From: SIG440 sp045591035
GTDB lineage: Bacteria > Bacillota > Clostridia > Monoglobales > Monoglobaceae
NCBI GenBank assembly: GCA_045591035.1
Contig: JAZNSG010000044.1
Coordinates: 1-35,386 of the forward strand
Direction: 5' to 3'
Length of the DNA stretch: 35,386 nucleotides
Below, piece after piece: positions 22,131-30,651 of the stretch (the first letter of the stretch is position 1; the number at the start of each line of letters is the position of its first letter). A program made the position numbers and the translations under genes. The notes below the pieces were generated by a model. It was not told where the DNA came from, made no database searches, and saw only the letters and a program-made list of their open reading frames with translations.

Positions 22131-23495
22131 ATGAAATTAGGGAATGATTTAACAGAGGGCTCTATAATAAAAAAATATACTGCTTTTGTCATCCCCGTGC
22201 TTTTTTCGGGACTACTTCAACAATTTTATACTGCTGCAGATACTATGGTAATCGGTAGATATGCAAGTGAGACGGCATTGGCGGCTGTTGGCTCGACATC
22301 ATCGCTCACAGCACTTATAATTACTCTTTTTATGGGACTTTCTGTTGGGACAAACGTGGTATGTGCAGGTTTTTTCGGAGCAGAGAATTATGATGGACTC
22401 GGAAAAGCGATGCATACCTCTGTTTTGATGGGAATTATAATTGGATTACCCCTTACTATGGTTGGTTGGTTTGGTGCGGAATATTTTTTGACTGCTATGG
22501 GCACACCGCCGAATGTTATAGACCAGTCAGTTCTTTATATGCGTCTGTATTTTTTGGGGACGCCTTTCAATCTTATATATAATTTTGGGTCATCAGTCCT
22601 CAGGGCAGTGGGTGAGACTAAAAAACCTTTCCAAATATTGGCTATCTCGGGAATAGCTAATATTGTACTTAACTTGGTTTGTGTAATCGTGTTTAAGTTG
22701 GATGTTGTGGGGGTTGCTTTGGGAACAATTGTTGCCCAGGGAATTTCTGCAGTCTGGATAATTGCAATTTTAGGAAAAAGTGACTCGAATTTCTGTTTGA
22801 AAATATCAAAGCTCAGGCTATACAAAAAAGAGCTCATTAAAATTCTTTCTATTGGTATACCATCGGGGATAAACGGTGTTTTGTTCGGACTTTCAAATGT
22901 TTTTGTCCAAAGTGCCATAAACAGTTTTGGCAATCTTACCATGGCGGCACACAGTATTACGTGGAATTATATGGCTTTCTCAAACTTGATTGTTGCGGCA
23001 TGTGAGCAGGGAACGGTCAGCTTTGTGGGTCAGAATATGGGGGCAAGGAAATATTACAGAGTTGATAGGGCTGTAAAAGTTTCCCTGTTTTTCTCTTGCG
23101 TTGCAACGGTTCTTTTTACTACAGTGGTTGTGAGCTTCAACCGATTTTTTCTTGGGTTTTTCACAAAGGATGTCCGGATTATTGAAATAGGTGCAAATAT
23201 GCTTTATTCTGCTGTTGCAGTATATTTTTTATTTGCTCCGTCGATGGTCCTCAGTGGAGCTCTCCGAGGTATGGGAAAATCAGTGCTCCCTACTGCAATA
23301 AACGTAGTTGGCATTTGTGTGCTCAGAATATTTTGGGTTATTTATATATGGCCAATTCATCCTACTTATGAAATGATATACTATTCGTTTCCTGTGACGT
23401 GGATTGTGTCAGGTAGTGCTATGGCTATCGCATATTTCTTTGTGCGAAAAAAGGTGTTAGCCAAAGAAAAACTTAAATCAGAAGGACAGGTTTAA
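22131..23495 (+). CDS. MATE-family multidrug/toxin exporter
   Basis: A 454-residue membrane protein with about twelve helices and the MATE signature layout. It opens with IIKKYTAFVIPVLFSGLLQQFY, then has AADTMVIGRYAS near helix 2, LRAVGETKKPF after the first half and the matching LRGMGKSVLPT in the second half. MATE exporters expel cationic compounds using a proton or sodium gradient. The ATG at 22131 follows GGGGGAGAA and is preferred to a start 69 bp upstream, which lies on the promoter. Its last four bases overlap the end of the converging deacetylase gene, with no terminator between them. The substrate is unknown. Confidence 0.9.
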   Translation: MKLGNDLTEGSIIKKYTAFVIPVLFSGLLQQFYTAADTMVIGRYASETALAAVGSTSSLTALIITLFMGLSVGTNVVCAGFFGAENYDGLGKAMHTSVLMGIIIGLPLTMVGWFGAEYFLTAMGTPPNVIDQSVLYMRLYFLGTPFNLIYNFGSSVLRAVGETKKPFQILAISGIANIVLNLVCVIVFKLDVVGVALGTIVAQGISAVWIIAILGKSDSNFCLKISKLRLYKKELIKILSIGIPSGINGVLFGLSNVFVQSAINSFGNLTMAAHSITWNYMAFSNLIVAACEQGTVSFVGQNMGARKYYRVDRAVKVSLFFSCVATVLFTTVVVSFNRFFLGFFTKDVRIIEIGANMLYSAVAVYFLFAPSMVLSGALRGMGKSVLPTAINVVGICVLRIFWVIYIWPIHPTYEMIYYSFPVTWIVSGSAMAIAYFFVRKKVLAKEKLKSEGQV

Positions 23496-24412
23496 TGCAG
23501 CAGGTCCTTTGCAGATTTTTCGGGAGTTCTGAGATAGCGTTTCATCATGAACAAACATTCGGGATTTTGACTCACATGGTTCATTCCGCTTTCGCAGGAA
23601 AGAGACGCCTTGAACCCCATTTCTTTTATAATATCAAATGACGCATTGCTTACACTGCCGAAGGGATAGGTAAAGGTGTTCGGAGTGTAGCCGGTGTTGG
23701 ATTTAAAAGCTTCCTGAAGCTTATTCAGGTCAGAAGTTAAAGCAGTTTTGTAAGCCTCGTTGCTTTCACTGCTTTTTTTCTTTGTTCCGTTTCTGCCTTT
23801 GTCGGTGGTATGCATATCGTATGAGTGATTCTGAAACTCAACAAGTCCGGATTTCAACATTTCGTTTATATTATCCCAAGTGACATGGGAATAATTTGGG
23901 TTTTCGTCAGGTGATTTTGTGTAAAGGTCGGTATAGTAGCCGATTATGGACAAAACTGCTTTTGAGTTATATTCTTTAAGCAGTGGATAGGCATATAGAT
24001 AGTTGTTTGAATATCCGTCGTCAAAGGTGAGTACAACGGGCTTTTCAGGTAGTTTTTTTCCCGAATAAACGTAGTCTATGAGGTCTTGCATAACTATGGT
24101 GGTATACCCGTTGTCTTTCAGGTATCCAAGGTCATCTTCAAAGGCTTTTTCGGTTATGATGTAGCGGCTGTTGCCGCCGCTGTGCCGATATATGTTGTGG
24201 TACATAAGGATTGGAACGTCTATCTTTTCTTTTTGTGCAGCGGAAGGTAGTGCAGTTTCGGCGTCGTTCGTTTCTGCTTTCAGACTTTCGGTCTGAGAAA
24301 CGGGCTGAACTGCGGAGTTGCTGCTATGAATTTTAATCAGTCCGATACTTGCCAGAGTAACAGCGAATACAGCAAAGTAATATACGAGAGTTTTCATTTT
24401 TATAACATACAT
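23492..24412 (-). CDS. Polysaccharide deacetylase, membrane-anchored (NodB domain)
   Basis: A 306-residue carbohydrate esterase family 4 protein. A transmembrane/signal segment at about 8-27 is followed by a Ser/Thr/Glu-rich linker and the NodB domain. The metal/catalytic motif TFDDGY is at 129-134 and the second histidine motif HSYDMH is at 196-201, both intact. Such enzymes remove N-acetyl groups from peptidoglycan or other wall glycans outside the cell. It follows the M23 peptidase gene by 17 bp, which suggests joint action on the cell wall, possibly in spore formation or germination. An alternative start is the methionine at residue 6. Confidence 0.87.
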   Translation of the reverse strand: MYVIKMKTLVYYFAVFAVTLASIGLIKIHSSNSAVQPVSQTESLKAETNDAETALPSAAQKEKIDVPILMYHNIYRHSGGNSRYIITEKAFEDDLGYLKDNGYTTIVMQDLIDYVYSGKKLPEKPVVLTFDDGYSNNYLYAYPLLKEYNSKAVLSIIGYYTDLYTKSPDENPNYSHVTWDNINEMLKSGLVEFQNHSYDMHTTDKGRNGTKKKSSESNEAYKTALTSDLNKLQEAFKSNTGYTPNTFTYPFGSVSNASFDIIKEMGFKASLSCESGMNHVSQNPECLFMMKRYLRTPEKSAKDLLH

Positions 24413-24429
24413 AAATACAGTTCCTTTCC

Positions 24430-25491
24430 TTATTCCATATTTTCAACAGACTTTTCAAAAAAATCATATTTTCGGCGTCGTTCGTTCGTCAGTTCATCTT
24501 TAACTGTAGCCGAGGTATTTTGATCCAAGAATTTTATTATTTCATAGCAGTCAATCCATATTTCACCATTTCCGTCTTTTTGGGACTCATCAAAAATCAG
24601 CTGAATTCCAAAGTGCAGATGAGGTGTGTCGATGTTGTTTACGTTTTCCTTTGAACTGTAACCGGTCATACCCAGATACCCGATTACATCACCTGCCTTA
24701 ACTGTATGTCCTATGGACAGGTCAACGGGATATGGGTGGTCTTTTCGCAAATGAGCATAGTAATAATAACGTTTTTTGTCAAAACTGCGTATACCCAGCC
24801 TCCATCCACCATATTGATTCCAGCCGATTGCCTCAACTGTTCCGCTTTCAACAGCAATAATGGGTGTGCCAACATTCCCCATCATATCGTGGCCTAAGTG
24901 CTTTCGTTTGTAACCATAGGAGCGACTTGCTCCAAAGTCGTCATAGTGAGAGTAACCATAATTTTTTGCTATGGGAGAAAAAGCCTTGAGCCCGTACTTT
25001 TTTGTCCAGACGGGACTTTGGGAATTTTCGGCATTCTGCTGGATTTCAAAATCACCTACGAATCCACCTAAAACTGCGTTGTATGCCTGGGCATAATAGG
25101 GATAATATTTCAGGTCTTTTGTTAAAGATTCGATAGATTCTCCATTTTTTATGCGGTCATAAATCTGCGTAAGCTCAGTGGCTTTAAAAGAAGAAAAATT
25201 TCCTCCGTGGTGAGCGGCATATATGGCCAAAAGGTCAATCCAGTTAACAGGTGTTTTTGTTTTTTGACTTTCAATATCAATCTTCATTGCTTTGTTCATA
25301 GCAGAGCTTGTTACTTGGAAATCAACCCATTTGATGAAATCGGTGTTTTTTTGGGGAGCCTGGTTTGTCGCAGACTTGCTTTCTGCGGGTACTGTCTTTT
25401 GAAAGGTCAAAGTTCCGAAAAATAATGCGGAGAGTGCAAGGACAATACATATTATGGACGCTGTTTTGTTGATACGAATTGAAATAAACAT
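24430..25491 (-). CDS. M23 (LytM-type) zinc endopeptidase, membrane-anchored
   Basis: A 353-residue protein with an N-terminal transmembrane helix (about 10-30) and a middle region rich in aromatics. The C-terminal M23 domain has the zinc ligands H198 and D202 (HLGHD), H247 (YAH) and the HLH motif at 291-293, all present. It should cleave peptidoglycan cross-links outside the membrane. The start at 25491 is supported by GGAGG 5 bp upstream. That ribosome site lies in the 3' arm of a strong hairpin (25492-25528), so translation may be controlled. Family members include SpoIIQ-like engulfment proteins, but I cannot call it that. Confidence 0.87.
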   Translation of the reverse strand: MFISIRINKTASIICIVLALSALFFGTLTFQKTVPAESKSATNQAPQKNTDFIKWVDFQVTSSAMNKAMKIDIESQKTKTPVNWIDLLAIYAAHHGGNFSSFKATELTQIYDRIKNGESIESLTKDLKYYPYYAQAYNAVLGGFVGDFEIQQNAENSQSPVWTKKYGLKAFSPIAKNYGYSHYDDFGASRSYGYKRKHLGHDMMGNVGTPIIAVESGTVEAIGWNQYGGWRLGIRSFDKKRYYYYAHLRKDHPYPVDLSIGHTVKAGDVIGYLGMTGYSSKENVNNIDTPHLHFGIQLIFDESQKDGNGEIWIDCYEIIKFLDQNTSATVKDELTNERRRKYDFFEKSVENME

Positions 25492-25528
25492 AAAACCCTC
25501 CCCCATACATTGTACGGGGAAGGGTTTT
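25492..25528 (-). terminator. Hairpin covering the M23 ribosome site
   Basis: In minus-strand RNA a stem of about 13 bp (AAAACCCUUCCCC with GGGGGAGGGUUUU, one G-U pair) ends in UUUU directly before the start codon. It can act as a terminator after the CpXC gene or hide the Shine-Dalgarno sequence. Confidence 0.65.
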
Positions 25529-25544
25529 GGAATATGATTCTAAA

Positions 25545-26177
25545 TTATTTCTCGGAAGTCTCAAAACCTGACTTGAGAGTGTCGATTGCCCAGGCCTGAT
25601 TAATTTCAAAGCAGTTATCGTTCATTTTGGGAATGTTTGAAAATTGGTTTGTTATAGCGTTGTAAGTTTCAAAAGAAAGGGTAGCCCGACAGTTTTCGGC
25701 GTTTGCTGTGATGATGTAAAAAAGAAGACTTTTGTCCTCGGAATTTTGACCACCATAGTATATTCCTAAAATTTCGGAGCCACTGCGTTCCTCTTCGAAC
25801 TGGTCTTCAAGCATAATCTTGTAAAGCTCGATTACCCTGTCGTCTATACCGTCTTCCATAAGGGCAATTTTTTCAACAAGCTCGTTTATGCTTCGCACAA
25901 CTCTCAATGTGTAACCATCAGCTACCAGGGTTGTTGCTTCTTCTTGATTGGAGACAAGGGCTACCATAAAGTTTTTGTCACTATCGGTATATATGCAATC
26001 GTAAGAAACAAGAATCTCTTCACCACATTGTGGACAACTGAATTTGAACAGACTGCGGTCAAAAATTTGGTCTTTGAGTTCAGGATTCTCAGATATATCA
26101 ATATGTGAACATATTTTAAATGAGTTATCTTCGAAACAAGCGGGACAGTTAACTGTCATAGTTTTCCATTTTGTCAT
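25545..26177 (-). CDS. CpXC-domain protein
   Basis: A 210-residue cytoplasmic protein with the two Cys-Pro-X-Cys pairs that name the CpXC domain: CPAC near residue 12 and CPQC near residue 50. These pairs probably bind zinc. The family is widespread in clostridia and its function is not known to me. After the domain come a helical region with LVEKIALMEDGIDDRVIELYKIML and a beta-rich C-terminus. The ATG at 26177 is chosen because AAAGGTG lies just before it. The gene begins 21 bp after metA, so it is probably expressed with it, though a link to methionine synthesis is unproven. Confidence 0.75.
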   Translation of the reverse strand: MTKWKTMTVNCPACFEDNSFKICSHIDISENPELKDQIFDRSLFKFSCPQCGEEILVSYDCIYTDSDKNFMVALVSNQEEATTLVADGYTLRVVRSINELVEKIALMEDGIDDRVIELYKIMLEDQFEEERSGSEILGIYYGGQNSEDKSLLFYIITANAENCRATLSFETYNAITNQFSNIPKMNDNCFEINQAWAIDTLKSGFETSEK

Positions 26178-26198
26178 AATAGTTGCACCTTTCAAAAA

Positions 26199-27122
26199 TC
26201 AGCCTATGGACTTTATGTCATAGGGAGTAGTCTGGTAAACAAAATAGTTAAGCCAGTTTGAATAAAGCAGATTTGCGTGGGAGCGCCACTTCACCATAGG
26301 GGTTTTTGCCGGGTCGTCATCCGGGAAATAGTTCTTCGGTACTTTTATGTCAAGCCCTCGGTTTATATCACGCATATATTCCTTCTGGAGCGTGTCTGCA
26401 TCGTATTCCGAATGACCCGTTATGAAAAACCGACGCTCATTTTTATCGGTGATAATATATACCCCCGCATCTTTGGATTCAGCAAGAATTTCCAGAGATG
26501 GGACCTTTTCGATATCCTCTTTATTTACTCCGGTGTGACGTGAGTGAGGAGCATAAAAGGTGTCATCAAAGCCTCGAAGAAGGATTTTATGTTTCTTTTC
26601 GGGAACAACAGTATGCTCGAATACTCCGAACACCTTTTCGGGCATATCTGTTTTGGGCACACCATAGTGGTAATAAAGTGCCGCCTGAGCCCCCCAACAT
26701 ATATGAAAAGTAGAGGTAACATTTCGTGTTGACCATTCCATAATCTCACAAAGTTCTTCCCAATAGTCCACTTCTTCAAAAGGCATTTTCTCAACGGGAG
26801 CACCCGTAATTATGAGACCGTCAAACTTGCTGTCTTTTATGTCGTCAAAGGTCTTGTAGAAGGTCTCGATATGGCTTTTTGAGGTGTTTTTTGAAATGTG
26901 GGTTTTTGTGTTGATGAATTGAACATTTATCTGGAGAGGAGTGTTACCCAAAACTCTGAGAAGTTGGGTTTCGGTTTCTACCTTTGTAGGCATAAGGTTG
27001 AGAACGGCTATTTCCAAAGGACGGATGTCCTGAGTAAGGGCACGTGTTTCCGTAATAACAAAGATGTTTTCGCTGTTTAGTATTTCAATAGCGGGTAGTG
27101 AGTCTGAAACCTTAATTGGCAT
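26199..27122 (-). CDS. metAA: Homoserine O-acetyltransferase (MetA family)
   Basis: A 307-residue MetA-family enzyme that acylates L-homoserine in the first dedicated step of methionine synthesis. The nucleophile C142 is in HICWGAQAAL, and the later FITGHSEYD carries the catalytic histidine and glutamate. Residue 111 is glutamate in GAPVEKMPF. In this family Glu111 goes with acetyl-CoA and Gly111 with succinyl-CoA, so the enzyme should be an acetyltransferase. The start at 27122 follows CAGGAGGAG. A sigma-A promoter is just upstream and I see no SAM riboswitch in the short leader. It heads a leftward run with the CpXC, M23 and deacetylase genes. Confidence 0.92.
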   Translation of the reverse strand: MPIKVSDSLPAIEILNSENIFVITETRALTQDIRPLEIAVLNLMPTKVETETQLLRVLGNTPLQINVQFINTKTHISKNTSKSHIETFYKTFDDIKDSKFDGLIITGAPVEKMPFEEVDYWEELCEIMEWSTRNVTSTFHICWGAQAALYYHYGVPKTDMPEKVFGVFEHTVVPEKKHKILLRGFDDTFYAPHSRHTGVNKEDIEKVPSLEILAESKDAGVYIITDKNERRFFITGHSEYDADTLQKEYMRDINRGLDIKVPKNYFPDDDPAKTPMVKWRSHANLLYSNWLNYFVYQTTPYDIKSIG

Positions 27123-27158
27123 AATCTGCTCCTCCTGTAACACTTAATAATACATATA

Positions 27159-27187
27159 AGTATACCATAAGGTAAAAAATATATCAA
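27159..27187 (-). promoter_or_regulatory. Sigma-A promoter of metAA
   Basis: On the minus strand, TTGATA (27182-27187), a 17-bp spacer and TATACT (27159-27164), giving a leader of only about 30 nt. Confidence 0.7.
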
Positions 27188-27275
27188 TACAAAAAATTTT
27201 TTTCTTTGAAATGTGCTTGAATTGTGGCTTTCCACAAATTTAATAAAAACATGAAAAAAATTTTGATTATTTTGC

Positions 27276-27304
27276 TTGACATAAGAAGTAAAAGTCGTTA
27301 TAAT
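27276..27304 (+). promoter_or_regulatory. Consensus sigma-A promoter of rpsU
   Basis: TTGACA (27276-27281), a 17-bp spacer and TATAAT (27299-27304), about 80 bp before the gene. Confidence 0.87.
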
Positions 27305-27386
27305 GATATGGTAGAATTTTTTGTAATAAGATTGACGAAAGAAAATCCACATTTCCAATATCTTATTGGAGGGAGGGAAATTAATA

Positions 27387-27563
27387 ATGGCTGAAATCAG
27401 AGTTAAAGATAATGAATCATTAGACAGTGCTCTTCGCCGCTTTAAGCGTTCATGCGCAAAAGCAGGTGTTTTATCAGAAGTCAGAAAAAGGGAACATTAC
27501 GAAAAGCCCAGCGTGAAACGCAAAAAGAAATCAGAGGCTGCGAGAAAACGCAAGTTCAGATAA
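27387..27563 (+). CDS. rpsU: 30S ribosomal protein S21
   Basis: A 58-residue protein of normal size for S21, part of the small subunit near the anti-Shine-Dalgarno region of 16S rRNA. The family pattern is clear: an opening strand, SLDSALRRFKRSCAKAG, a short middle helix with EVRKREHYEKPS and a very basic end (KRKKKSEAARKRKFR). The ATG at 27387 follows GGAGGGAGGG. A strong promoter lies upstream and a terminator directly downstream, while yqeY follows at once, a common clostridial order. Confidence 0.97.
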   Translation: MAEIRVKDNESLDSALRRFKRSCAKAGVLSEVRKREHYEKPSVKRKKKSEAARKRKFR

Positions 27564-27574
27564 TTAGTTGATTT

Positions 27575-27603
27575 AAGACCGCAGTCGTCAGGCTGCGGTC
27601 TTT
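27575..27603 (+). terminator. Terminator after rpsU
   Basis: A 10-bp stem (AAGACCGCAG at 27575-27584, CTGCGGTCTT at 27593-27602) with a short T run. Read-through into yqeY is likely. Confidence 0.8.
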
Positions 27604-27628
27604 AAAATTTGTGCAGGAGGTACAGAAT

Positions 27629-28072
27629 ATGGGTCTTAAAGAAAAATTGATGGATGATTTGAAAGCCGCAATGAAGGATAAGGATGTTATAAGAAAGAAT
27701 ACGGTACAGATGGTTCGCTCCTCGGTTTTGCAGTTTGAAAAGGACAATCGCACCGAGCTTGATGACGAGGGTGTTCTTGATGTTATTGCAAGGGAGCTTA
27801 AAAAGCGTCGTGATGTTCTTCCCGAATACGAAAAAAGTGGAAGAGATGACCTTATCGGGGATATTAAGCGTGAGATAGAAATTCTTTTGGCGTATCTTCC
27901 GGAGCAGCTTACAGAAGAAGAACTTGAGGTTATTGTGGCTGAGGCTATTGCAGAAACAGGTGCTTCTTCAATGAAGGATATGGGTAAAATTATGGCGGCA
28001 GTTATGCCAAAGACCAAGGGCAGAGCTGACGGAAAACTTATAAACGCAATAGTTAAAAACAAGTTGAGCTAA
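27629..28072 (+). CDS. yqeY: GatB/YqeY domain protein
   Basis: A 147-residue YqeY-family protein, related to the tRNA-binding C-terminal domain of GatB, the Asp/Glu-tRNA amidotransferase subunit. Family traits include the opening LKEKLMDDLKAAMKDKD, the conserved VRKNTVQMVRS-like helix, LLAYLPEQLTEEEL and the closing GRADGKLINAIVKNKL. Its precise role is unknown, but it commonly follows rpsU in Firmicutes. The start follows CAGGAGG. A terminator lies just after the stop. Confidence 0.93.
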   Translation: MGLKEKLMDDLKAAMKDKDVIRKNTVQMVRSSVLQFEKDNRTELDDEGVLDVIARELKKRRDVLPEYEKSGRDDLIGDIKREIEILLAYLPEQLTEEELEVIVAEAIAETGASSMKDMGKIMAAVMPKTKGRADGKLINAIVKNKLS

Positions 28073-28079
28073 AATGGGC

Positions 28080-28104
28080 GCTGTAGATTTTCTACAGCCC
28101 TTTT
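28080..28104 (+). terminator. Terminator after yqeY
   Basis: An 8-bp stem (GCTGTAGA at 28080-28087, TCTACAGC at 28091-28098) followed by CCTTTT. Confidence 0.75.
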
Positions 28105-28124
28105 AGGTATAAAGGAAAGGCTTG

Positions 28125-28622
28125 ATGGGTATGAGGAATTTGCTTCTTCCGGATATATATGCGGAAACGGTTTTCGATATTGATACAAAGACCTTGAAAG
28201 AACAAGGAATAAAAGGATTTATTTTTGACATAGACAATACACTGGCTACTTATGCTGATGCGGTTGCTGATGAAAAAACTGCTGAGTGGCTCAAAAAATT
28301 GCAACTGGATGGTTTCATGGTTTTTATAGCATCAAATAATGACAAAGAAAGAGTAAGAATTTTCTCTGAGGATTTGGGGTTGCCGTATTTTGGCAAGGCT
28401 CTTAAGCCTTTGGGGAAATACTTAAGACGGGCATGTAGACAAATGGGGATTAAACCCAAAGAGGCTGCCCTTGTTGGAGACCAGCTTTTTACGGATATGT
28501 TTGGTGGGAACATTTTGAAAATGAAAACTATACTGGTAAATCCTATTTCTGATGTTGAGGATGGATTTGTGCATTTTAAAAGGCAGTTTGAAAGATGGAT
28601 TTTAAAAAAAGCTAAAAGATAA
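28125..28622 (+). CDS. yqeG: YqeG-family HAD phosphatase
   Basis: A 165-residue HAD-superfamily (subclass IIIA) phosphatase of the YqeG type. It has the nucleophile motif FDIDNTLA with two aspartates, the phosphate-binding Ser/Asn in IASNND, the lysine in KALKPLGK and the late acidic motif GDQLFTD. All catalytic positions are kept. The natural substrate is not established; relatives act on phosphatidylglycerophosphate or small phosphates. The ATG at 28125 is preceded by AAAGGAAAGG; methionine at 28131 is an alternative. The next gene begins 12 bp downstream with GGAGAGGG. Confidence 0.88.
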   Translation: MGMRNLLLPDIYAETVFDIDTKTLKEQGIKGFIFDIDNTLATYADAVADEKTAEWLKKLQLDGFMVFIASNNDKERVRIFSEDLGLPYFGKALKPLGKYLRRACRQMGIKPKEAALVGDQLFTDMFGGNILKMKTILVNPISDVEDGFVHFKRQFERWILKKAKR

Positions 28623-28634
28623 GGAGAGGGAGAT

Positions 28635-29504
28635 ATGTCTGCTATACTGGGACCTGCAGGGAACTGCGAAGATTTTTATGAAGCAGGGTACAAGTCCTCT
28701 CTTGATGCACCCAGTTGGGTTTTTAAGCATAATCTCGGGGCTTATGAATATCAATGCGGAAAGGGCGTTAAGATATCTGATGAGGCGGCCAGCAAGCTGG
28801 GAAACAAGGCGAGAGAGCTTGGAATTGTTTTGTCGGTACACGCACCGTATTATATAAGCCTGGCTTCTTTGGAAAAGGAAAAACGGGACAACAGCATTGG
28901 ATATATTTTAAGAACGCTGCAGGCTGCAAGATGTATGGGCGCAGAAAGAATAGTTGTCCATTCGGGAACAGCTGGGGATAATACTCGGCTTGAGGCTATG
29001 AAACTTGCCAAGGATACATTGAAGCGGAGCCTGGAAGTGGCGGAAGCTGAAGGCTATGGAGATATTTATATTTGCCCTGAAACCATGGGCAAGGTTAAAC
29101 AGCTTGGCACAGTTGATGAAGTGACTGAGCTGTGCACCATAAGTGAAAGGCTTATACCAACTCTTGACTTTGGACATATAAATTCCATGGGGCTTGGAAG
29201 CCTTAAGACTTTTGAGGATTTTGAAGAAGTTTTTGATATCCTCGGACACAAGCTTGGGGATTGGCGGGCTGAGAAGTTTCATGCCCACTACAGTCGCATT
29301 GAATATACAAGGGCGGGTGAAAAAAAGCACCATCGTTTTGATGAGACAGAGTTTGAGCCGGAGTTTGAGCCTGTTGCAGAAATTGTGGCAAAACGGGGGT
29401 TGTCTCCTATAATAATATGCGAGTCACGGGGGACTCAAACCAAGGATGCGGCAGAAATGCAGAAAATTTGCAGGAGGTATGAGGATGTATACAAAGCTGA
29501 ATGA
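28635..29504 (+). CDS. Endonuclease IV-like TIM-barrel protein (AP endonuclease family 2)
   Basis: A 289-residue xylose-isomerase-like TIM barrel matching endonuclease IV (Nfo). Expected zinc ligands are visible in VHAPYY, RIVVHSG, CPETMG, TLDFGHIN, FHAHYS and ICES. Nfo cleaves DNA 5' to abasic sites during base excision repair. The middle segment MGKVKQLGT and the region around GEKKHHRF also fit. The sequence lacks some classic Nfo phrases, so a related sugar isomerase or hydrolase role is possible. Its last 20 bp overlap the following aminopeptidase gene, so the two are translationally linked. Confidence 0.8.
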   Translation: MSAILGPAGNCEDFYEAGYKSSLDAPSWVFKHNLGAYEYQCGKGVKISDEAASKLGNKARELGIVLSVHAPYYISLASLEKEKRDNSIGYILRTLQAARCMGAERIVVHSGTAGDNTRLEAMKLAKDTLKRSLEVAEAEGYGDIYICPETMGKVKQLGTVDEVTELCTISERLIPTLDFGHINSMGLGSLKTFEDFEEVFDILGHKLGDWRAEKFHAHYSRIEYTRAGEKKHHRFDETEFEPEFEPVAEIVAKRGLSPIIICESRGTQTKDAAEMQKICRRYEDVYKAE

Positions 29505-30534
29505 CTTGTTTGAAAATGTAGATGCAGTTTTGCTTACCTCACCTCATGCTATGCGTTATTTCAGCGGATTTTCCGGAGGCGAGGGTGCAGTTTGGATTTC
29601 CGTTGAGGATCGCATTGTCTTTACGGATTCCAGATACACAGAACAAGCAGAAAATGAGGCAAAGGACTTCAAAGTCGTTGAAACAAACCATTGGGACCAA
29701 GAAATCAGCCAAATGGCAAAGAAATCGGGGGCTTCAAGGGTTCTGATTGAGGACGGAGAAATGTCTGCGGCAGAGTTCAAAAGACTTCAGGGGAAAATGG
29801 GAGAGGTAGTCCTTGAGTTTGGAACGGAGAGACTCAATAAACTCAGAATGGTAAAAACTGAGAACGAACTTCAGCTTATGCGCAAAGCAGAGCTCGTTTG
29901 TTGTAAAGCTTTTGAACATATCCTGTCGGTTATAAAGCCGGGGATTACAGAACGAGAAATTGCGGCTGAACTTGAGTACTATATGAAGAAAAATGGTGGA
30001 GAGGGTTTTTCCTTTGAAACTATTGCGATTTCAGGGAAGAGAACAAGTCTTCCCCACGGAGTTCCAACCGACAAGCCGGTAGAGTATGGTGACTTTGTGA
30101 CAATGGATTTCGGGTGCATAAAGGATGGGTATTGTTCGGATATGACCCGGACTGTTGTTGTGGGGAAAGAAACCGAAGAACAAAGAAAAATATATGAAAC
30201 CGTTAAGGCTGCCCAGGAAATCGGACTTGAGTTTATCAGGGAGGGCGTCTTGGGGAAAGATGTTGATAAAAAAGCAAGGACTGTGATTGAAAATGCGGGG
30301 TATGGTGAATATTTTAGACATTCCCTTGGTCATGGTGTAGGACTTTTGGTTCACGAGCTTCCGAATTTGTCGCCAATGTCTGAGATAGAGCTAAAGGAAA
30401 ACATGGTTGTTACCTGTGAACCGGGGATTTATATTCCCGATTTTGGCGGAGTCAGGATAGAGGATATGGTGGTAGTGAAGAAGGATGGGATAGAAAATCT
30501 TACCCCGGTGACGAAAGAATTTGTTCGGGTATAA
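29485..30534 (+). CDS. pepP: M24 metallopeptidase, Xaa-Pro aminopeptidase type
   Basis: A 349-residue two-domain protein. Residues 1-120 form the creatinase-like N-terminal domain (AVLLTSPHAMRYFSGF, FTDSRYTEQA). The rest is the pita-bread catalytic domain. Its five metal ligands are D208 (MDFGC), D219 (YCSDMTRT), the histidine in HSLGHGVG, and glutamates in TCEPGIY and RIEDM. It should remove the N-terminal residue from peptides with proline in second place, in the cytoplasm. The ATG at 29485 lies inside the previous gene and follows CAGGAGGT. The gene symbol is by family similarity; a PepQ-type dipeptidase is possible. Confidence 0.88.
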   Translation: MYTKLNDLFENVDAVLLTSPHAMRYFSGFSGGEGAVWISVEDRIVFTDSRYTEQAENEAKDFKVVETNHWDQEISQMAKKSGASRVLIEDGEMSAAEFKRLQGKMGEVVLEFGTERLNKLRMVKTENELQLMRKAELVCCKAFEHILSVIKPGITEREIAAELEYYMKKNGGEGFSFETIAISGKRTSLPHGVPTDKPVEYGDFVTMDFGCIKDGYCSDMTRTVVVGKETEEQRKIYETVKAAQEIGLEFIREGVLGKDVDKKARTVIENAGYGEYFRHSLGHGVGLLVHELPNLSPMSEIELKENMVVTCEPGIYIPDFGGVRIEDMVVVKKDGIENLTPVTKEFVRV

Positions 30535-30576
30535 GACGGACTAAAGCATAAAAATACCAATATTTCAAAGTTTTAC

Positions 30577-30605
30577 TTGATTTTTTCTCAATTGTAGTAT
30601 ACAAT
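30577..30605 (+). promoter_or_regulatory. Sigma-A promoter of efp
   Basis: TTGATT (30577-30582), a 17-bp spacer and TACAAT (30600-30605), about 45 bp before the gene. Confidence 0.65.
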
Positions 30606-30651
30606 GTATGATATAAGAATACGATAATAATTTTTTAGGAGGAAATTACCA

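Noticed and set aside
27123..27240. SAM riboswitch before metAA
   Set aside because: The promoter leaves a leader of only about 30 nt, and none of the SAM riboswitch core motifs is present.
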